Shown here in pieces: positions 18,045 to 27,090 of a stretch of 64,000 bases of DNA. The translations under genes and the position numbers were made by a program. The notes under the pieces are model-generated. The model was not told where the DNA came from. It did not search any database and saw only the letters and a list, made by a program, of their open reading frames with translations. Source of the stretch: Flavobacteriia bacterium 40-80 (GTDB taxonomy: Bacteria > Bacteroidota > Bacteroidia > Flavobacteriales_D > Crocinitomicaceae); NCBI GenBank assembly GCA_001899145.1, contig MKVF01000018.1:682001-746000 (forward strand). The letters run 5' to 3'. The stretch's first letter is position 1, and every line of letters starts with the position of its first letter.

Positions 18045-19427
18045 TTAAAATTCATACGCACCGATGTCCGGAGCGCTCATATTTCTCGGAGTTCCCTCAA
18101 TGTCATAAGGAAGAGCATAGGAGCTGCTGCCGCGGTCTGAAAGGGATGAGCCGGGCAGTGGCTTGAAATCTCCTTCACTGGTAGATGTGAATTTCGGATC
18201 TTCGTTAAAATAAACACTGTTCTGGAACATGGGGTGATTTGATCCATCCTTGTATCTGATGACACAATTATTAAAGTTCAGATTAATCAATCCGGCTGTA
18301 TTGCTCGGATTGACTGTGTCCAGTGCGATTTCGTAATTTTGAGGCCCGTAGATGACTGTATTTTTGAAATTCCCGAAAGGAATATTCGAAGCAATCCCAT
18401 CAAAGTAATTCATGATGCCGACAGCAGCACTTTTGCTGGATCCGTATCCGACAATATCGCAATGAGTAAAATCAAAGCTTGCACCTCTCAGTACAAATAG
18501 TGAGTGAACACCGTTTTTGGAAATGATGCAGTTTTCCGCTTTTAGCTTACCTCCGTCGTAAAGAAAAAAACCATAATTTGCATTATTTGTAAGAATGGAA
18601 TTAGTGATGGTAAGATTATAATCAGATGGTGAATTAAACGGGTTGTTCCCTGTTATATGTACACCTGATGAACCGTTTTTCTGAATCAGATAATCAATGG
18701 TACAGGGACGTGATTCGTGCAGGTAGATTCCGTAATACTGGCCGGAAACATTTTTATAAAATTCCTCAAGGCGGTCTCCCAGCATTTGCACTTCTCCTCC
18801 TTTTTCTCCGTTGATCTGCAATGTTCCTTTATAAACGAACAGCATGGAATTTTTGTGCAAATGTATTTTTGTATTTTTCTGAATGACAAGTGTTTTGGAG
18901 GAATCAACGTAAGCAGCTCCGTAAATTACGTGCGGTTTATCGTTCGGCCAGGTACCTTCGTTCAGATCTTTATAATGAAAATAAGCATCTTGCCCCCAGA
19001 CGGCCAGCTTCAGAAACTGATCTTTTCCATTTGTTCTGAACCGGATTGAATCTTCTACGATCATCGGAAGGATCTGGTTGTTTATACCCAGCGTTACTTC
19101 CACAAAACCATACAGACTGTCCTTGGCAAGCATTTCAATGCTCTTATGTGAAATGTCTGATATTCCGTCAATATTGATCCGGAAAGGAGAATTTTTTCCT
19201 CCCATTAGCTCAATCTCCTCGATTAACAGCTTTTTATTGTCGTTATTGTAGAATTTAAAATTTTGAGTGGTAGAACCGATAGTTGTGAAAATAGTATCAA
19301 ATACCACCGTGTCAACAGAAAAAGACAAATTTCCCTTTGAATAAAACTGCTCTTTTTTGCAGGAATTTGTCATGAGTAACAAGCCAGCAAAAAACAGAAA
19401 TATGAAAGAAAGAAATGCGGACTTCAT
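18045..19427 (-). CDS. Lipoprotein with right-handed parallel beta-helix domain
   Basis: A lipobox MTNSC puts the acylated cysteine at residue 23. An N-terminal beta-sandwich-like region (about 30-150, including DTIFTTIGSTTQNF) is followed by pectate-lyase-like beta-helix repeats from about 180 to 440. These show stacked motifs such as GVHITGN, NYGFFLYDGG and NCIISKNG, and the protein ends with the common APDIGAYEF tail. This family in Bacteroidota is usually annotated as right-handed beta-helix repeat-containing protein. The substrate is unknown, and it may bind or cleave polysaccharide. It is monocistronic. Confidence 0.82.
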   Translation of the reverse strand: MKSAFLSFIFLFFAGLLLMTNSCKKEQFYSKGNLSFSVDTVVFDTIFTTIGSTTQNFKFYNNDNKKLLIEEIELMGGKNSPFRINIDGISDISHKSIEMLAKDSLYGFVEVTLGINNQILPMIVEDSIRFRTNGKDQFLKLAVWGQDAYFHYKDLNEGTWPNDKPHVIYGAAYVDSSKTLVIQKNTKIHLHKNSMLFVYKGTLQINGEKGGEVQMLGDRLEEFYKNVSGQYYGIYLHESRPCTIDYLIQKNGSSGVHITGNNPFNSPSDYNLTITNSILTNNANYGFFLYDGGKLKAENCIISKNGVHSLFVLRGASFDFTHCDIVGYGSSKSAAVGIMNYFDGIASNIPFGNFKNTVIYGPQNYEIALDTVNPSNTAGLINLNFNNCVIRYKDGSNHPMFQNSVYFNEDPKFTSTSEGDFKPLPGSSLSDRGSSSYALPYDIEGTPRNMSAPDIGAYEF

Positions 19428-19570
19428 TTAGAATAAAACTTAATCTGTTTTACAAACATAGCTATTAATTGTTGTTTTAAACGTAAAATGCGGCGGGTTA
19501 TTTTGTTGAGTATGCCAGATTTTCAAACGGGAAACAAAAAGGCTGTCTGTGAATGACAGGTTATCTGAAA

Positions 19571-19590
19571 AATACGTCAAGATACGTATT
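19571..19590. repeat. Inverted repeat upstream of the two-component cluster
   Basis: AATACGT and ACGTATT (7-bp arms, 6-base spacer) lie in the 254-base gap between the beta-helix lipoprotein and the small membrane protein gene. It could be a transcription-factor site or a small hairpin. A second short stem (CTGTC/GACAG) lies at about 19543-19559. Confidence 0.4.
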
Positions 19591-19682
19591 GCCGCACTTT
19601 TTTTATTATACGAATTTTGCAGGGAAGCTAATGCTTTATTGCTGAAATAAATTTGGACGACATCGCCTAAATATACAGAAGG

Positions 19683-19958
19683 ATGACAGAAACCTATTTT
19701 ATGTTTGCGCTTTTACTGCTGGCAACGACGGTGGCTGCTTTGATTTTTCATATCCGGGGATTGAAGAAGAAACACCAGGAAAAACTTCGTTTGCTTTATC
19801 AATATCTGACGGATCTGAACGAAAAGCTGAAGCAGGCGGACGGTAAGATCGCGATAGAAACAAATTATAAAAAAAGCCTGAATGATGCCCGCGCCAGATT
19901 GAATAAGGAAATTTTCGATTTGCAGATGTCCGTTTTTGAAGAAAAGTATGGTAAATAA
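19683..19958 (+). CDS. Small membrane-anchored coiled-coil protein
   Basis: A 91-residue protein with one N-terminal membrane helix (residues 5-24, FMFALLLLATTVAALIF) followed by a basic boundary (RGLKKKHQ). A long charged helix (about 30-88) with heptad-like spacing indicates a coiled coil facing the cytoplasm. No family is recognised. It lies 59 bases before a response regulator in the same direction, so it may be part of that signalling unit. Confidence 0.6.
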   Translation: MTETYFMFALLLLATTVAALIFHIRGLKKKHQEKLRLLYQYLTDLNEKLKQADGKIAIETNYKKSLNDARARLNKEIFDLQMSVFEEKYGK

Positions 19959-20017
19959 TCCGCTTATTTGGATTTATATTGCTAATTTTCACGGTTAAAA
20001 GGATAAAAAAGAGGGAA

Positions 20018-20665
20018 ATGGTGCGAATAGCAATTGCGGAAGATAACTATTTTTTAGCTAAGGCCGTACAGGAAAAATTGTCTTTTTTTGACCAGTTTAA
20101 GGTGAAATTTATCGCGGAAAACGGGAAATTAATGCTGGATAAGCTCGATATTGACAATAGTGTAGACCTGATTCTGATGGATATTGAAATGCCGGAAATG
20201 AACGGAATCAAGGCAACAGAGCTGATCAAAAACCGATATCCCCAGATTAAGATTCTTATCCTTACTGTATTTGACAATGATGAAAATATATTTAATGCAA
20301 TTAAAGCAGGTGCAGATGGTTATCTTCTGAAAGAAACCTCTCCGGATGAATTGCATAAAGGAATTCTTGAAACGCTGGAAGGAGGTGCGGCGATGAGTCC
20401 TTCGATTGCATTCAAAACCTTGAAGCTGTTGCGGAATCCGCAGGATTTTAAAGAAAAGGAGGCAACACAGGAAATTAAGCTAAGCACAAGAGAAGTAGAG
20501 GTGCTGGAGCAATTAAGCAAAGGGTTGAGCTACAATATTATTGCGGATAATTTGTGCCTGGCTCCCGGAACGATCCGCAAGCATATCGAGAATATTTATT
20601 CTAAATTACAGGTTCATAATAAATTAGAGGCAATCGAAAAAGCGAAAAACAACCGGATTATTTAA
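20018..20665 (+). CDS. Response regulator, NarL/FixJ type with LuxR HTH
   Basis: A two-component DNA-binding regulator. Receiver domain: acidic pair E8-D9, phosphoacceptor D55 in LILMDIEMPEMNG, conserved T/K later (LTVFDND, YLLKETSPDE). The C-terminal LuxR-type HTH spans about residues 150-212 (LSTREVEVLEQLSKG, TIRKHIENIYSKL). I chose ATG 20018 (MVRIAIAEDNY) because an upstream in-frame start at 19979 adds a lysine-rich stretch not expected before a receiver. It is 16 bases upstream of the first of two kinase genes, and both are its likely partners. Confidence 0.92.
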   Translation: MVRIAIAEDNYFLAKAVQEKLSFFDQFKVKFIAENGKLMLDKLDIDNSVDLILMDIEMPEMNGIKATELIKNRYPQIKILILTVFDNDENIFNAIKAGADGYLLKETSPDELHKGILETLEGGAAMSPSIAFKTLKLLRNPQDFKEKEATQEIKLSTREVEVLEQLSKGLSYNIIADNLCLAPGTIRKHIENIYSKLQVHNKLEAIEKAKNNRII

Positions 20666-20681
20666 TTAACTGCTTTTGCTT

Positions 20682-22427
20682 ATGAAGAACATCCTGTTCT
20701 TGTTCTTGTTTTTTCCAATGTTCATAAAATCTCAGACGGAACGCCAACTGGATTCTATCCGGAACCTTGGTATGAACGCAATACAGACAAAGACCCGTGA
20801 AATAATTCCCCTGTTGAAGAAGAACATTAAAAGCGCAAGGGAACATAAGAATAAAGCGACAGAAGCAAAGGCCAACAGCCTTCTCTCCCTGACGATGTAT
20901 TATGCCGGAGATTATGAAGCAAACCGGGAATATGCGCTTGCAGCCATCCGGCTTTATGAAGAATTAAATGATTTTGAAAGCCTCGCCTCCGAATATGGAG
21001 AATTAGGCTTTCGTCTGAAGGATACCGACCTGAAAAGTGCGGAGCAATTTATGTTGAAAGGTCTTTTAATTGCCGAAAAATCCGGGTTTAAAAGACCTTT
21101 ACAGAGTATTTACAATAACTACGGAGTAATAAAATTAAAGATGTCCCAACAGGATAGTGCTTTACTTTATTACAAAAAAGGAGTGGATGTAAAGCTGGTA
21201 ACGCTGGATAGTGTGGGGTTACCGTATAGTTATAACAATATCGGGGATTTGTACCTTCGGCAGAAAAAGCACAAACAGGCAAAGCATTATTTTGATGAGG
21301 CTATGAAGATCCGTTTGCGTTTGAACGATCAGTATGGAATTTCCGATAATTATGCTTATTCGGGAGATTTATTTCTGGATCAGCGATTGTATGACAGTGC
21401 TATTGTTGTATATCTGAAATCATTGGAAATTGCAGAGAGGCTTCGGATTACAAACCTGATGCTTCATGATTATAAAATGCTGACTAATAGCTATGAAGGA
21501 ACCGGAGATTTTATGAATGCGCTGAAATTTGCGAACCGTCGTCAGGAGTTCGGTGATAGTTTGCTGAATATTGAAACGAATGCTAAAATAGCGGAATATC
21601 AGATTCAATTTGAAACTGCCGAAAAGGAAAAGCAGTTATTACAGCATCAGCTATTAGAAAGAAAGCGAAAAACCACCATAACGATTTTATTGCTTTTGAT
21701 TAGTTCCGGTCTATTGATCGGGTTTTTGATTGTCAGGGCTTTGCGTCTGAGAAATAAGCAGCAGCGGCAGGAGTTTGAGCTGAAGGAGGCGATCACTACT
21801 ATTGAGACACAAAATAAGCTGCAGGAACAACGCCTTGCAATTTCAAGAGATCTGCATGATAACATCGGAGCGCAGCTGACGTTTATCATTTCCGCTGTCG
21901 AAACGCTGAAATATGCTTTCAGAATCACGGATGAGAAGATCAATAACAAGCTGCTATCAATTGCAGGTTTTGCAAAAGAAACGATCACGGAGCTTCGCGA
22001 TACTATCTGGGCGATGAACCATTCGGAAATTGATTTTGGAGAAATACACGGGCGTATTTTTAATTTTGTTGAAAAAGCAAGAAAATCCAATGAGCAGATT
22101 ACATTTAGCTTTGAAGTGGATGAACAGCTGAAAACCATTGTTTTCTCTTCAGTAGAAGGTATGAATATTTACCGGATTATTCAGGAATCAGTAAATAATG
22201 CGCTGAAATATGCAGAGGCCAAAAGCATTGAGATCAGCGCTAAAAGGATAAAAAATGAAATTTATATCGTTGTTCATGATGACGGGAAAGGATTTAATCC
22301 ATTGACCGCTGACTTTGGAAATGGTTTGCAGAATATGAAAAAGCGCGCTGTGGAAATAGCAGCGGAATTTGAGGTTCGTTCCGGGACAGGAGAGGGAACA
22401 GAAGTGATTTTGATTATTAACCGGTAA
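20682..22427 (+). CDS. TPR-containing sensor histidine kinase (first of tandem pair)
   Basis: An exported or periplasmic sensor part of tetratricopeptide repeats (about residues 30-310) follows a signal sequence (LFLFLFFPMFIKSQ). A membrane helix lies near 328-350, then a HisKA_3 dimerisation domain with phospho-acceptor His in ISRDLHDNIGAQ, and a HATPase_c domain with G-boxes HDDGKGFNP and GNGLQNMKKRA. ATG at 20682 is preferred over the in-frame TTG at 20676. From the membrane helix to the ATPase domain it is nearly identical to the next gene, but the TPR parts have diverged. It belongs with the NarL-type regulator just upstream. Confidence 0.93.
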   Translation: MKNILFLFLFFPMFIKSQTERQLDSIRNLGMNAIQTKTREIIPLLKKNIKSAREHKNKATEAKANSLLSLTMYYAGDYEANREYALAAIRLYEELNDFESLASEYGELGFRLKDTDLKSAEQFMLKGLLIAEKSGFKRPLQSIYNNYGVIKLKMSQQDSALLYYKKGVDVKLVTLDSVGLPYSYNNIGDLYLRQKKHKQAKHYFDEAMKIRLRLNDQYGISDNYAYSGDLFLDQRLYDSAIVVYLKSLEIAERLRITNLMLHDYKMLTNSYEGTGDFMNALKFANRRQEFGDSLLNIETNAKIAEYQIQFETAEKEKQLLQHQLLERKRKTTITILLLLISSGLLIGFLIVRALRLRNKQQRQEFELKEAITTIETQNKLQEQRLAISRDLHDNIGAQLTFIISAVETLKYAFRITDEKINNKLLSIAGFAKETITELRDTIWAMNHSEIDFGEIHGRIFNFVEKARKSNEQITFSFEVDEQLKTIVFSSVEGMNIYRIIQESVNNALKYAEAKSIEISAKRIKNEIYIVVHDDGKGFNPLTADFGNGLQNMKKRAVEIAAEFEVRSGTGEGTEVILIINR

Positions 22428-22440
22428 CAGATTTATTGAT

Positions 22441-24300
22441 ATGATAAGTATTTTGAGAAACATAACAGGAATTACATTATTACTGCTTTTGTGTAATGTG
22501 GTTTATTCGCAGACAGCCGAAGAGCTGAATACGAGAGCAGAAAAAGTACTGACGACCGATCCGGAGAAAGCTTACGCTTTTCTTCTGGAAGCACGTGAGA
22601 AAAATAATTCGGAAACGCTGTCAGAAAAAATATCCATGAATTTTGCAATTGTAAAGCGAATAAAAGGAGAATACCGGGAATCGATCCGTTTATCTGATGA
22701 GGTATTGAAAAAAGCAAAATCAGAGGATATAAAGGCCAGTGCATATAATAATCTTGGGGCAGCATATAAACGTGTCGGTGAAAATGAAAAGGCGATCAAA
22801 AACTATATTTCGGCTCTGTCTATTTATGAGAAGACCAAGAATCTGATGGATGCCGCTACTGTCGAAAATAATGTGGGATTGCTTTATCAGTCGCTTGAAG
22901 ACTTCGGAAAAGCGAAAGAATATCATGAGAGTGCATTGAAACATTTTTCGCTGATTAAAAATCAGGAAGGAATTTCAAAAAGTTATAACATGCTGGGAAT
23001 TGTCCTTGCGAATCAGGAAGATCTGGAAGGGGCATTGGGCTTTTTCAGGAAAAGCTATGAGATAGAACAGCGTCTGAATAATAAAGTCGGAATTTCAGAA
23101 GCAGTGAACAATATCGGAGGAATTTATTTCTACCTGGGAAAAATAGATTCTGCCTTGGTTTATTTTGAGAAGTCTCTGCAGATCGACAGGGAAAATAAAG
23201 ATTATTCCAATTTAGCGGACGGCTTGAATAATCTGGCGGAAGTTTATATGAATTCCGGCGATTACAGAAATGCGAGATTGAATTTAGATTCTTCCATTTA
23301 TTACTCAACGAAATTTAACTATGCAAACGCTTATCTTCATTCTCTGGAAACTTACAGCTATTTATTTGAGATGGAAAATAACCTGAGGTCATCTATTGAC
23401 TATCTTAGAAAATATCATGCTGCAAAGGACAGCGTTGAACAAATAAGCAACAGGGAAAACATCAACGAGCTGGAAAAAAAATATCAGACAGAAAAGAAAG
23501 AACGCCTGCTTTTGCAAAAGGAAATCGAGCTGAAGAGGAAAACAAATCTGATAACGATTATATTTACTGTCCTCTTTTCATTTGTGATCATTGCAGTATT
23601 GATTTATCGTTCTTTACGTTTGAGAAATAAGCAGCAACGGCAGGAATTTGAATTGAAAGAGGCAATTGCGACTATTGAAACGCAAAACAAGCTGCAGGAA
23701 CAGCGTCTTGCGATTTCGCGAGACTTGCACGATAATATCGGAGCGCAGCTGACATTTATTATTTCATCTGTTGAGACGCTGAAATATGCTTTCAGAATCA
23801 CGGATGAGAAGATCAATAATAAGCTACTTTCAATTGCAGATTTTGCAAAAGAAACGATCACGGAACTTCGTGATACCATCTGGGCGATGAACCATTCGGA
23901 AATTGATTTCGAAGAAATACACGGACGAATATCCAATTTTGTTGAAAAAGCCAAAAAATCCAGTGAACATATTGTGTTCAATTTCGAAGTGGATGAATTA
24001 CTTAAAAATGTTGTTTTCTCTTCTGTAGAAGGAATGAATATTTACCGGATCATTCAGGAAGCGGTGAATAATTCACTGAAATATGCAGATGCAACCAGAA
24101 TTGATATACATGCTGAAATGGCGGGGAATGAGATTCAGCTTTTTATTCGTGATAACGGAACCGGCTTTAATCTTTTGACAGCTGATCTGGGCAATGGCTT
24201 ACAGAATATGAAAAAGCGAGCAGCGGAAATAATGGCAATATGCGAAATTAACTCTGAAGCAGGATCGGGAACGGAAGTAATTTTAAAAATGAAAAAATGA
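22441..24300 (+). CDS. TPR-containing sensor histidine kinase (second of tandem pair)
   Basis: Same architecture as its neighbour: signal peptide (residues 1-24, ends VVYSQ), about seven TPR units (AYNNLGAAYKRVGENEKA type, about 30-320), a membrane helix near 370-390, HisKA_3 with LAISRDLHDN, and HATPase_c with RDNGTGFN. It is 619 residues, longer than its paralog in the sensor. It begins 13 bases after the upstream kinase stop. The cytoplasmic halves share almost every residue over about 150 positions, so it is a tandem duplicate. Both probably feed one response regulator. Confidence 0.93.
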   Translation: MISILRNITGITLLLLLCNVVYSQTAEELNTRAEKVLTTDPEKAYAFLLEAREKNNSETLSEKISMNFAIVKRIKGEYRESIRLSDEVLKKAKSEDIKASAYNNLGAAYKRVGENEKAIKNYISALSIYEKTKNLMDAATVENNVGLLYQSLEDFGKAKEYHESALKHFSLIKNQEGISKSYNMLGIVLANQEDLEGALGFFRKSYEIEQRLNNKVGISEAVNNIGGIYFYLGKIDSALVYFEKSLQIDRENKDYSNLADGLNNLAEVYMNSGDYRNARLNLDSSIYYSTKFNYANAYLHSLETYSYLFEMENNLRSSIDYLRKYHAAKDSVEQISNRENINELEKKYQTEKKERLLLQKEIELKRKTNLITIIFTVLFSFVIIAVLIYRSLRLRNKQQRQEFELKEAIATIETQNKLQEQRLAISRDLHDNIGAQLTFIISSVETLKYAFRITDEKINNKLLSIADFAKETITELRDTIWAMNHSEIDFEEIHGRISNFVEKAKKSSEHIVFNFEVDELLKNVVFSSVEGMNIYRIIQEAVNNSLKYADATRIDIHAEMAGNEIQLFIRDNGTGFNLLTADLGNGLQNMKKRAAEIMAICEINSEAGSGTEVILKMKK

Positions 24301-24309
24301 CAAGCGATG

Positions 24310-24972
24310 CTATTTTTTTAGTTGAATAATATAAAATGTTCTTTCAACAGAAGTTCCTATTTTACTGATGGCATTTTCCTTTTTTTCCATAATCCTTTCG
24401 ACGGTGAAACCTGCACTTGTTGCCAGATTTTCTACATCTGAAAGTGTATAAAGGGTAAAGCCAAATTTCGAAAAAGCCAGCTTTTCTAATGTTTCCTTTG
24501 AAGTAAAGGTTAATAACAATGAACCATCCGGTTTTAAAGCACGGTGAATTTCCGTCAGTAATTTTTCAGGTTTTTCCCAAAAATAAATTGTATTGACAGA
24601 AAACACACAATCGAATTGATTGTGATTGAAAGGAATATCCGTTCCGTTGTAAAGTCCGAAAAATATATTTCCGGTTTCGGTCAGCGATTTGTTCAAAGAA
24701 AATGCCTCTGCCTGCATCGCTTCGGAAATTTCCAGTCCGTAATATGAAATCTCTGTCTTTTTTGATAAAAGAAAAGCTAAATGCGAGCAATTACCGTGAC
24801 CAAGCTCAAGTATAGAACTGACTTTTGAAAATGGTATGGATTCAATGGTTTCGCTGATCATCGAAGCATTGCTGCTATTCATATTTTGAGCCACAAGAAT
24901 TCCTTGTTCTCCGTTAGGACAGCGAAGCTGATCCGCAAGTTCTTTCAGCTCTTCTTCAGATAATTCCGGCAT
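24310..24972 (-). CDS. Class I SAM-dependent methyltransferase
   Basis: The Rossmann-fold SAM site begins SSILELGHGNCSHLAFLL (motif I E-x-G-x-G near residues 56-62). Acidic motif II is in YYGLEIS, motif post-I in FDCVFSVNTIYFW (near 114-126), and LKPDGSLLLTF near 145. The length of 220 fits a small-molecule or quinone-type methyltransferase, and the substrate cannot be told. It sits 3 bases downstream of a DUF1304 gene, and the two are cotranscribed. Confidence 0.85.
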   Translation of the reverse strand: MPELSEEELKELADQLRCPNGEQGILVAQNMNSSNASMISETIESIPFSKVSSILELGHGNCSHLAFLLSKKTEISYYGLEISEAMQAEAFSLNKSLTETGNIFFGLYNGTDIPFNHNQFDCVFSVNTIYFWEKPEKLLTEIHRALKPDGSLLLTFTSKETLEKLAFSKFGFTLYTLSDVENLATSAGFTVERIMEKKENAISKIGTSVERTFYIIQLKK

Positions 24973-24975
24973 AAA

Positions 24976-25347
24976 CTAAAATTTGTAAGCAAACAGAAGC
25001 ACGGTTAATGCGAGTATGGCAGGTGCTGCCTGCGTGAAAAAGATTTTTCTATCAGCAGTTATTGCTCCATATATTCCGGCAACTATAACACACCCGAGAA
25101 AGAACGCTGCAACATTGAATGACCAGCTTACATCAGAGATAAAAAAAGACCAGACCAGCCCTGCAACTAAAAATCCGTTGTAAAGTCCCTGATTAGCGGC
25201 AAGCGCCTTTGTCGGCCTGAATAAATCTCCTGGAATGGATTTGAATGTTTTCTTTCCGATGGTTTCCCATGCGAACATCTCAAAGTAAGCAATATAAAGA
25301 TGCTCTAACGCCACAAATGCGATGAGTATTTTAGCAATTATTTCCAT
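24976..25347 (-). CDS. DUF1304 family integral membrane protein
   Basis: A 123-residue protein with four membrane helices (about residues 4-20, 49-68, 75-95, 103-121). The DUF1304 pattern HLYIAYFEMFAWET is followed by the conserved LAANQGLYNGFLA-like segment (here ALAANQGLYNGFLVAGL). Function is unknown for the family. I chose ATG 25347 (MEIIAK); the longer frame uses a TTG three codons earlier. Confidence 0.85.
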   Translation of the reverse strand: MEIIAKILIAFVALEHLYIAYFEMFAWETIGKKTFKSIPGDLFRPTKALAANQGLYNGFLVAGLVWSFFISDVSWSFNVAAFFLGCVIVAGIYGAITADRKIFFTQAAPAILALTVLLFAYKF

Positions 25348-25483
25348 GAAATTCAATTTACAGATTCAGTTACAAGGATAAGCTAAAAAAAGGAATTCAA
25401 CAATTTTTTAATTACTGTTTTTTCGGAATCGTAAAAAATACATCAGTGTAACTTATGCTACAGAAAAAGTATTTTTCTTCCTT

Positions 25484-25491
25484 TATTTTTG
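25484..25491 (+). promoter_or_regulatory. Candidate -7 box (TATTTTTG) for the rhodanese pair
   Basis: TATTTTTG lies 57 bases before the first rhodanese ATG. A short frame at 25496-25525 (MKLNNGLTS) falls inside the predicted leader. No convincing -33 element. Confidence 0.35.
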
Positions 25492-25548
25492 CTTCATGAA
25501 ATTAAACAACGGTTTAACAAGTTGAACGATTAATTAAATTGGAAGATC

Positions 25549-25809
25549 ATGGAAAACAGGGATTTTATAGTAGTAGATGTCCGCACAAAAGAAGAATATA
25601 TGGGTGGCCACGTTGCAGGTTCTGTTAATATTCCGTTGCAGGAAATAGTGGACAGGGCATCTGAATTGGAGCAAATGAAAAAAACGATTATTTTTTGCTG
25701 TGCAAGCGGAGGAAGAAGCGGTCAGGCAGCAGCTTATTTCAAACAACAGGGATTGGAGTGTGAAAATGGTGGTTCCTGGCTGGACGTTAATTATAAACTG
25801 AATCAATAA
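25549..25809 (+). CDS. Single-domain rhodanese-like sulfurtransferase
   Basis: An 86-residue rhodanese domain: DVRTKEEYMGGHVAGSVNIPL (core DVRxxEE..GH..GSVNIPL at residues 10-30) and an active loop C50-C51-ASGGRS, catalytic C51. No signal peptide, so cytoplasmic. Such domains carry persulfide sulfur. Its stop overlaps the start of a second rhodanese gene (TAATG at 25807-25811), so both are made together. Confidence 0.93.
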   Translation: MENRDFIVVDVRTKEEYMGGHVAGSVNIPLQEIVDRASELEQMKKTIIFCCASGGRSGQAAAYFKQQGLECENGGSWLDVNYKLNQ

Positions 25810-26117
25810 TGGGATTTTTATCAAAATTATTCGGAAGTGCTCCAAAAGCAGATTTTAAGGAGCTGATAAAGCAAGGTGCGGTAATTATTGATGTACGCAC
25901 GCCGGGAGAATTTGCCGGAGGGCATATTAAAAATTCGGTTAATATTCCGTTGCAATCACTGCAAAATAGTTTGTCGAAAATCAAAAAAGACAAACCGGTA
26001 ATTACCTGCTGTGCTTCCGGAATGCGAAGCGCGTCTGCAAAAAACATTCTGAAGGCAAAAGGTTATGAGGTTCATAATGGAGGAGGCTGGGCCTCTTTAC
26101 AATCGAAGATACGTTAA
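25809..26117 (+). CDS. Single-domain rhodanese-like sulfurtransferase (second copy)
   Basis: 102 residues: DVRTPGEFAGGHIKNSVNIPL core at residues 28-48 and catalytic loop C67-C68-ASGMRS with C68 as sulfur carrier. It is longer than its neighbour by an amphipathic N-terminus (MGFLSKLFGSAPK). The two are clearly paralogous in the core and loop. It ends in an intrinsic terminator. Confidence 0.93.
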   Translation: MGFLSKLFGSAPKADFKELIKQGAVIIDVRTPGEFAGGHIKNSVNIPLQSLQNSLSKIKKDKPVITCCASGMRSASAKNILKAKGYEVHNGGGWASLQSKIR

Positions 26118-26155
26118 GGTCAGATTTGTTTGAGAATGGATGTTTTTTTATGAAG

Positions 26156-26187
26156 CCGTTTCTCTCAGGAAACGGTTTTTGTTTTTA
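26156..26187 (+). terminator. Intrinsic terminator of the rhodanese pair, inside the opposing gene end
   Basis: CCGTTTC (26156-26162) pairs with GAAACGG (26169-26175), followed by TTTTTGTTTTT. The right arm and T-tract overlap the last codons of the convergent epimerase gene (stop at 26165). Confidence 0.8.
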
Positions 26188-27079
26188 GTAAATCATCAAA
26201 AGCAGCAGAAAGATTACTGTATTTAAAGGAAAAACCTTCCCGTTGTATTTTGTCTGCGCTGATTTTTCTTCCTTCCAGTACAATGCAGGCTGCTTCACCT
26301 AACAACAAACGGATCAGAAAAGCCGGGATTCTCGGAAAAAAGAACGGTTTTTGGAGTGTTTTGGCAAGGGTGCGTATGAATTGTTCATTGGTACAGAATT
26401 CAGGCGCGACAGCATTATAGGTTCCCTCTATTGCCGGATTTACAACAGCTTCTGTATAGATTGCACAGAGATCATCTATATGGATCCAGGGAATAAATTG
26501 TTTTCCTGTCCCTAAAGCGCTTCCTATTCCCAGCTTTACAGGAAATTGCATTTTCTTTAGGGCGCCGCCTTTGGGACCTAATACAACACCGCTTCTTAAT
26601 TTTACTACCCGTTCTGCGACTCCTTCCGTGAGAAAGAGATCCGCTTCGCTTTCCCATTGAAAAACAACATCGCTTAAAAAATCAGTTCCTTTTGTATCTG
26701 TTTCTATTGCTGCCGAAGTTAAATGCTGATCATAAAAACCGACAGCAGAAGCGGAAATAAAACTTTTAATCTTATGATCCTTTCTTCTTAATGTTTCCAG
26801 GATCAGCCTGGCGGAATTGGTCCGGCTAAGGATGATTTCCTGTTTTCGTTGTTCTGTCCATTTCCTTTCAGAAATATTTGCTCCTGCAAGGTGAATAATG
26901 TGCGTCACGTCAGAAAGTGCATTTTCATCTATTGTCCCGGCAGCGATATCCCATTGGAATTCATTATTCCGGGCAGGTGTACGTGTTAAGAAACGAATAT
27001 CATATTTTGGCTGGAGCAGCAAAGCTAATTTTTGTGCGACCATTCCGCCGGCTCCTGTTATGAGTATGATTTCCTTCAT
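26165..27079 (-). CDS. TIGR01777-type NAD(P)-dependent epimerase/dehydratase
   Basis: A 304-residue extended short-chain dehydrogenase-like protein. The N-terminal cofactor motif is TGAGGMVAQ (GxxGxxA variant), near residues 8-16. HIIHLAGANISERKW near 61-75 is the signature of the YfcH/SulA subfamily (TIGR01777), and RSGVVLGPKGGALKKM follows near 161-176. A C-terminal DUF1731-like segment (residues 250-298, FPRIPAFLIRLLLGEAA) is present. Substrate unknown. It is 11 bases downstream of the ABC exporter and likely cotranscribed. Confidence 0.9.
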   Translation of the reverse strand: MKEIILITGAGGMVAQKLALLLQPKYDIRFLTRTPARNNEFQWDIAAGTIDENALSDVTHIIHLAGANISERKWTEQRKQEIILSRTNSARLILETLRRKDHKIKSFISASAVGFYDQHLTSAAIETDTKGTDFLSDVVFQWESEADLFLTEGVAERVVKLRSGVVLGPKGGALKKMQFPVKLGIGSALGTGKQFIPWIHIDDLCAIYTEAVVNPAIEGTYNAVAPEFCTNEQFIRTLAKTLQKPFFFPRIPAFLIRLLLGEAACIVLEGRKISADKIQREGFSFKYSNLSAAFDDLLKTKTVS

Positions 27080-27090
27080 AAGTGCTCAGG

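Noticed and set aside
25496-25525. Nine-codon frame MKLNNGLTS before the rhodanese pair
   Set aside because: Chance frames of this length are common and there is no ribosome-binding or conservation evidence.
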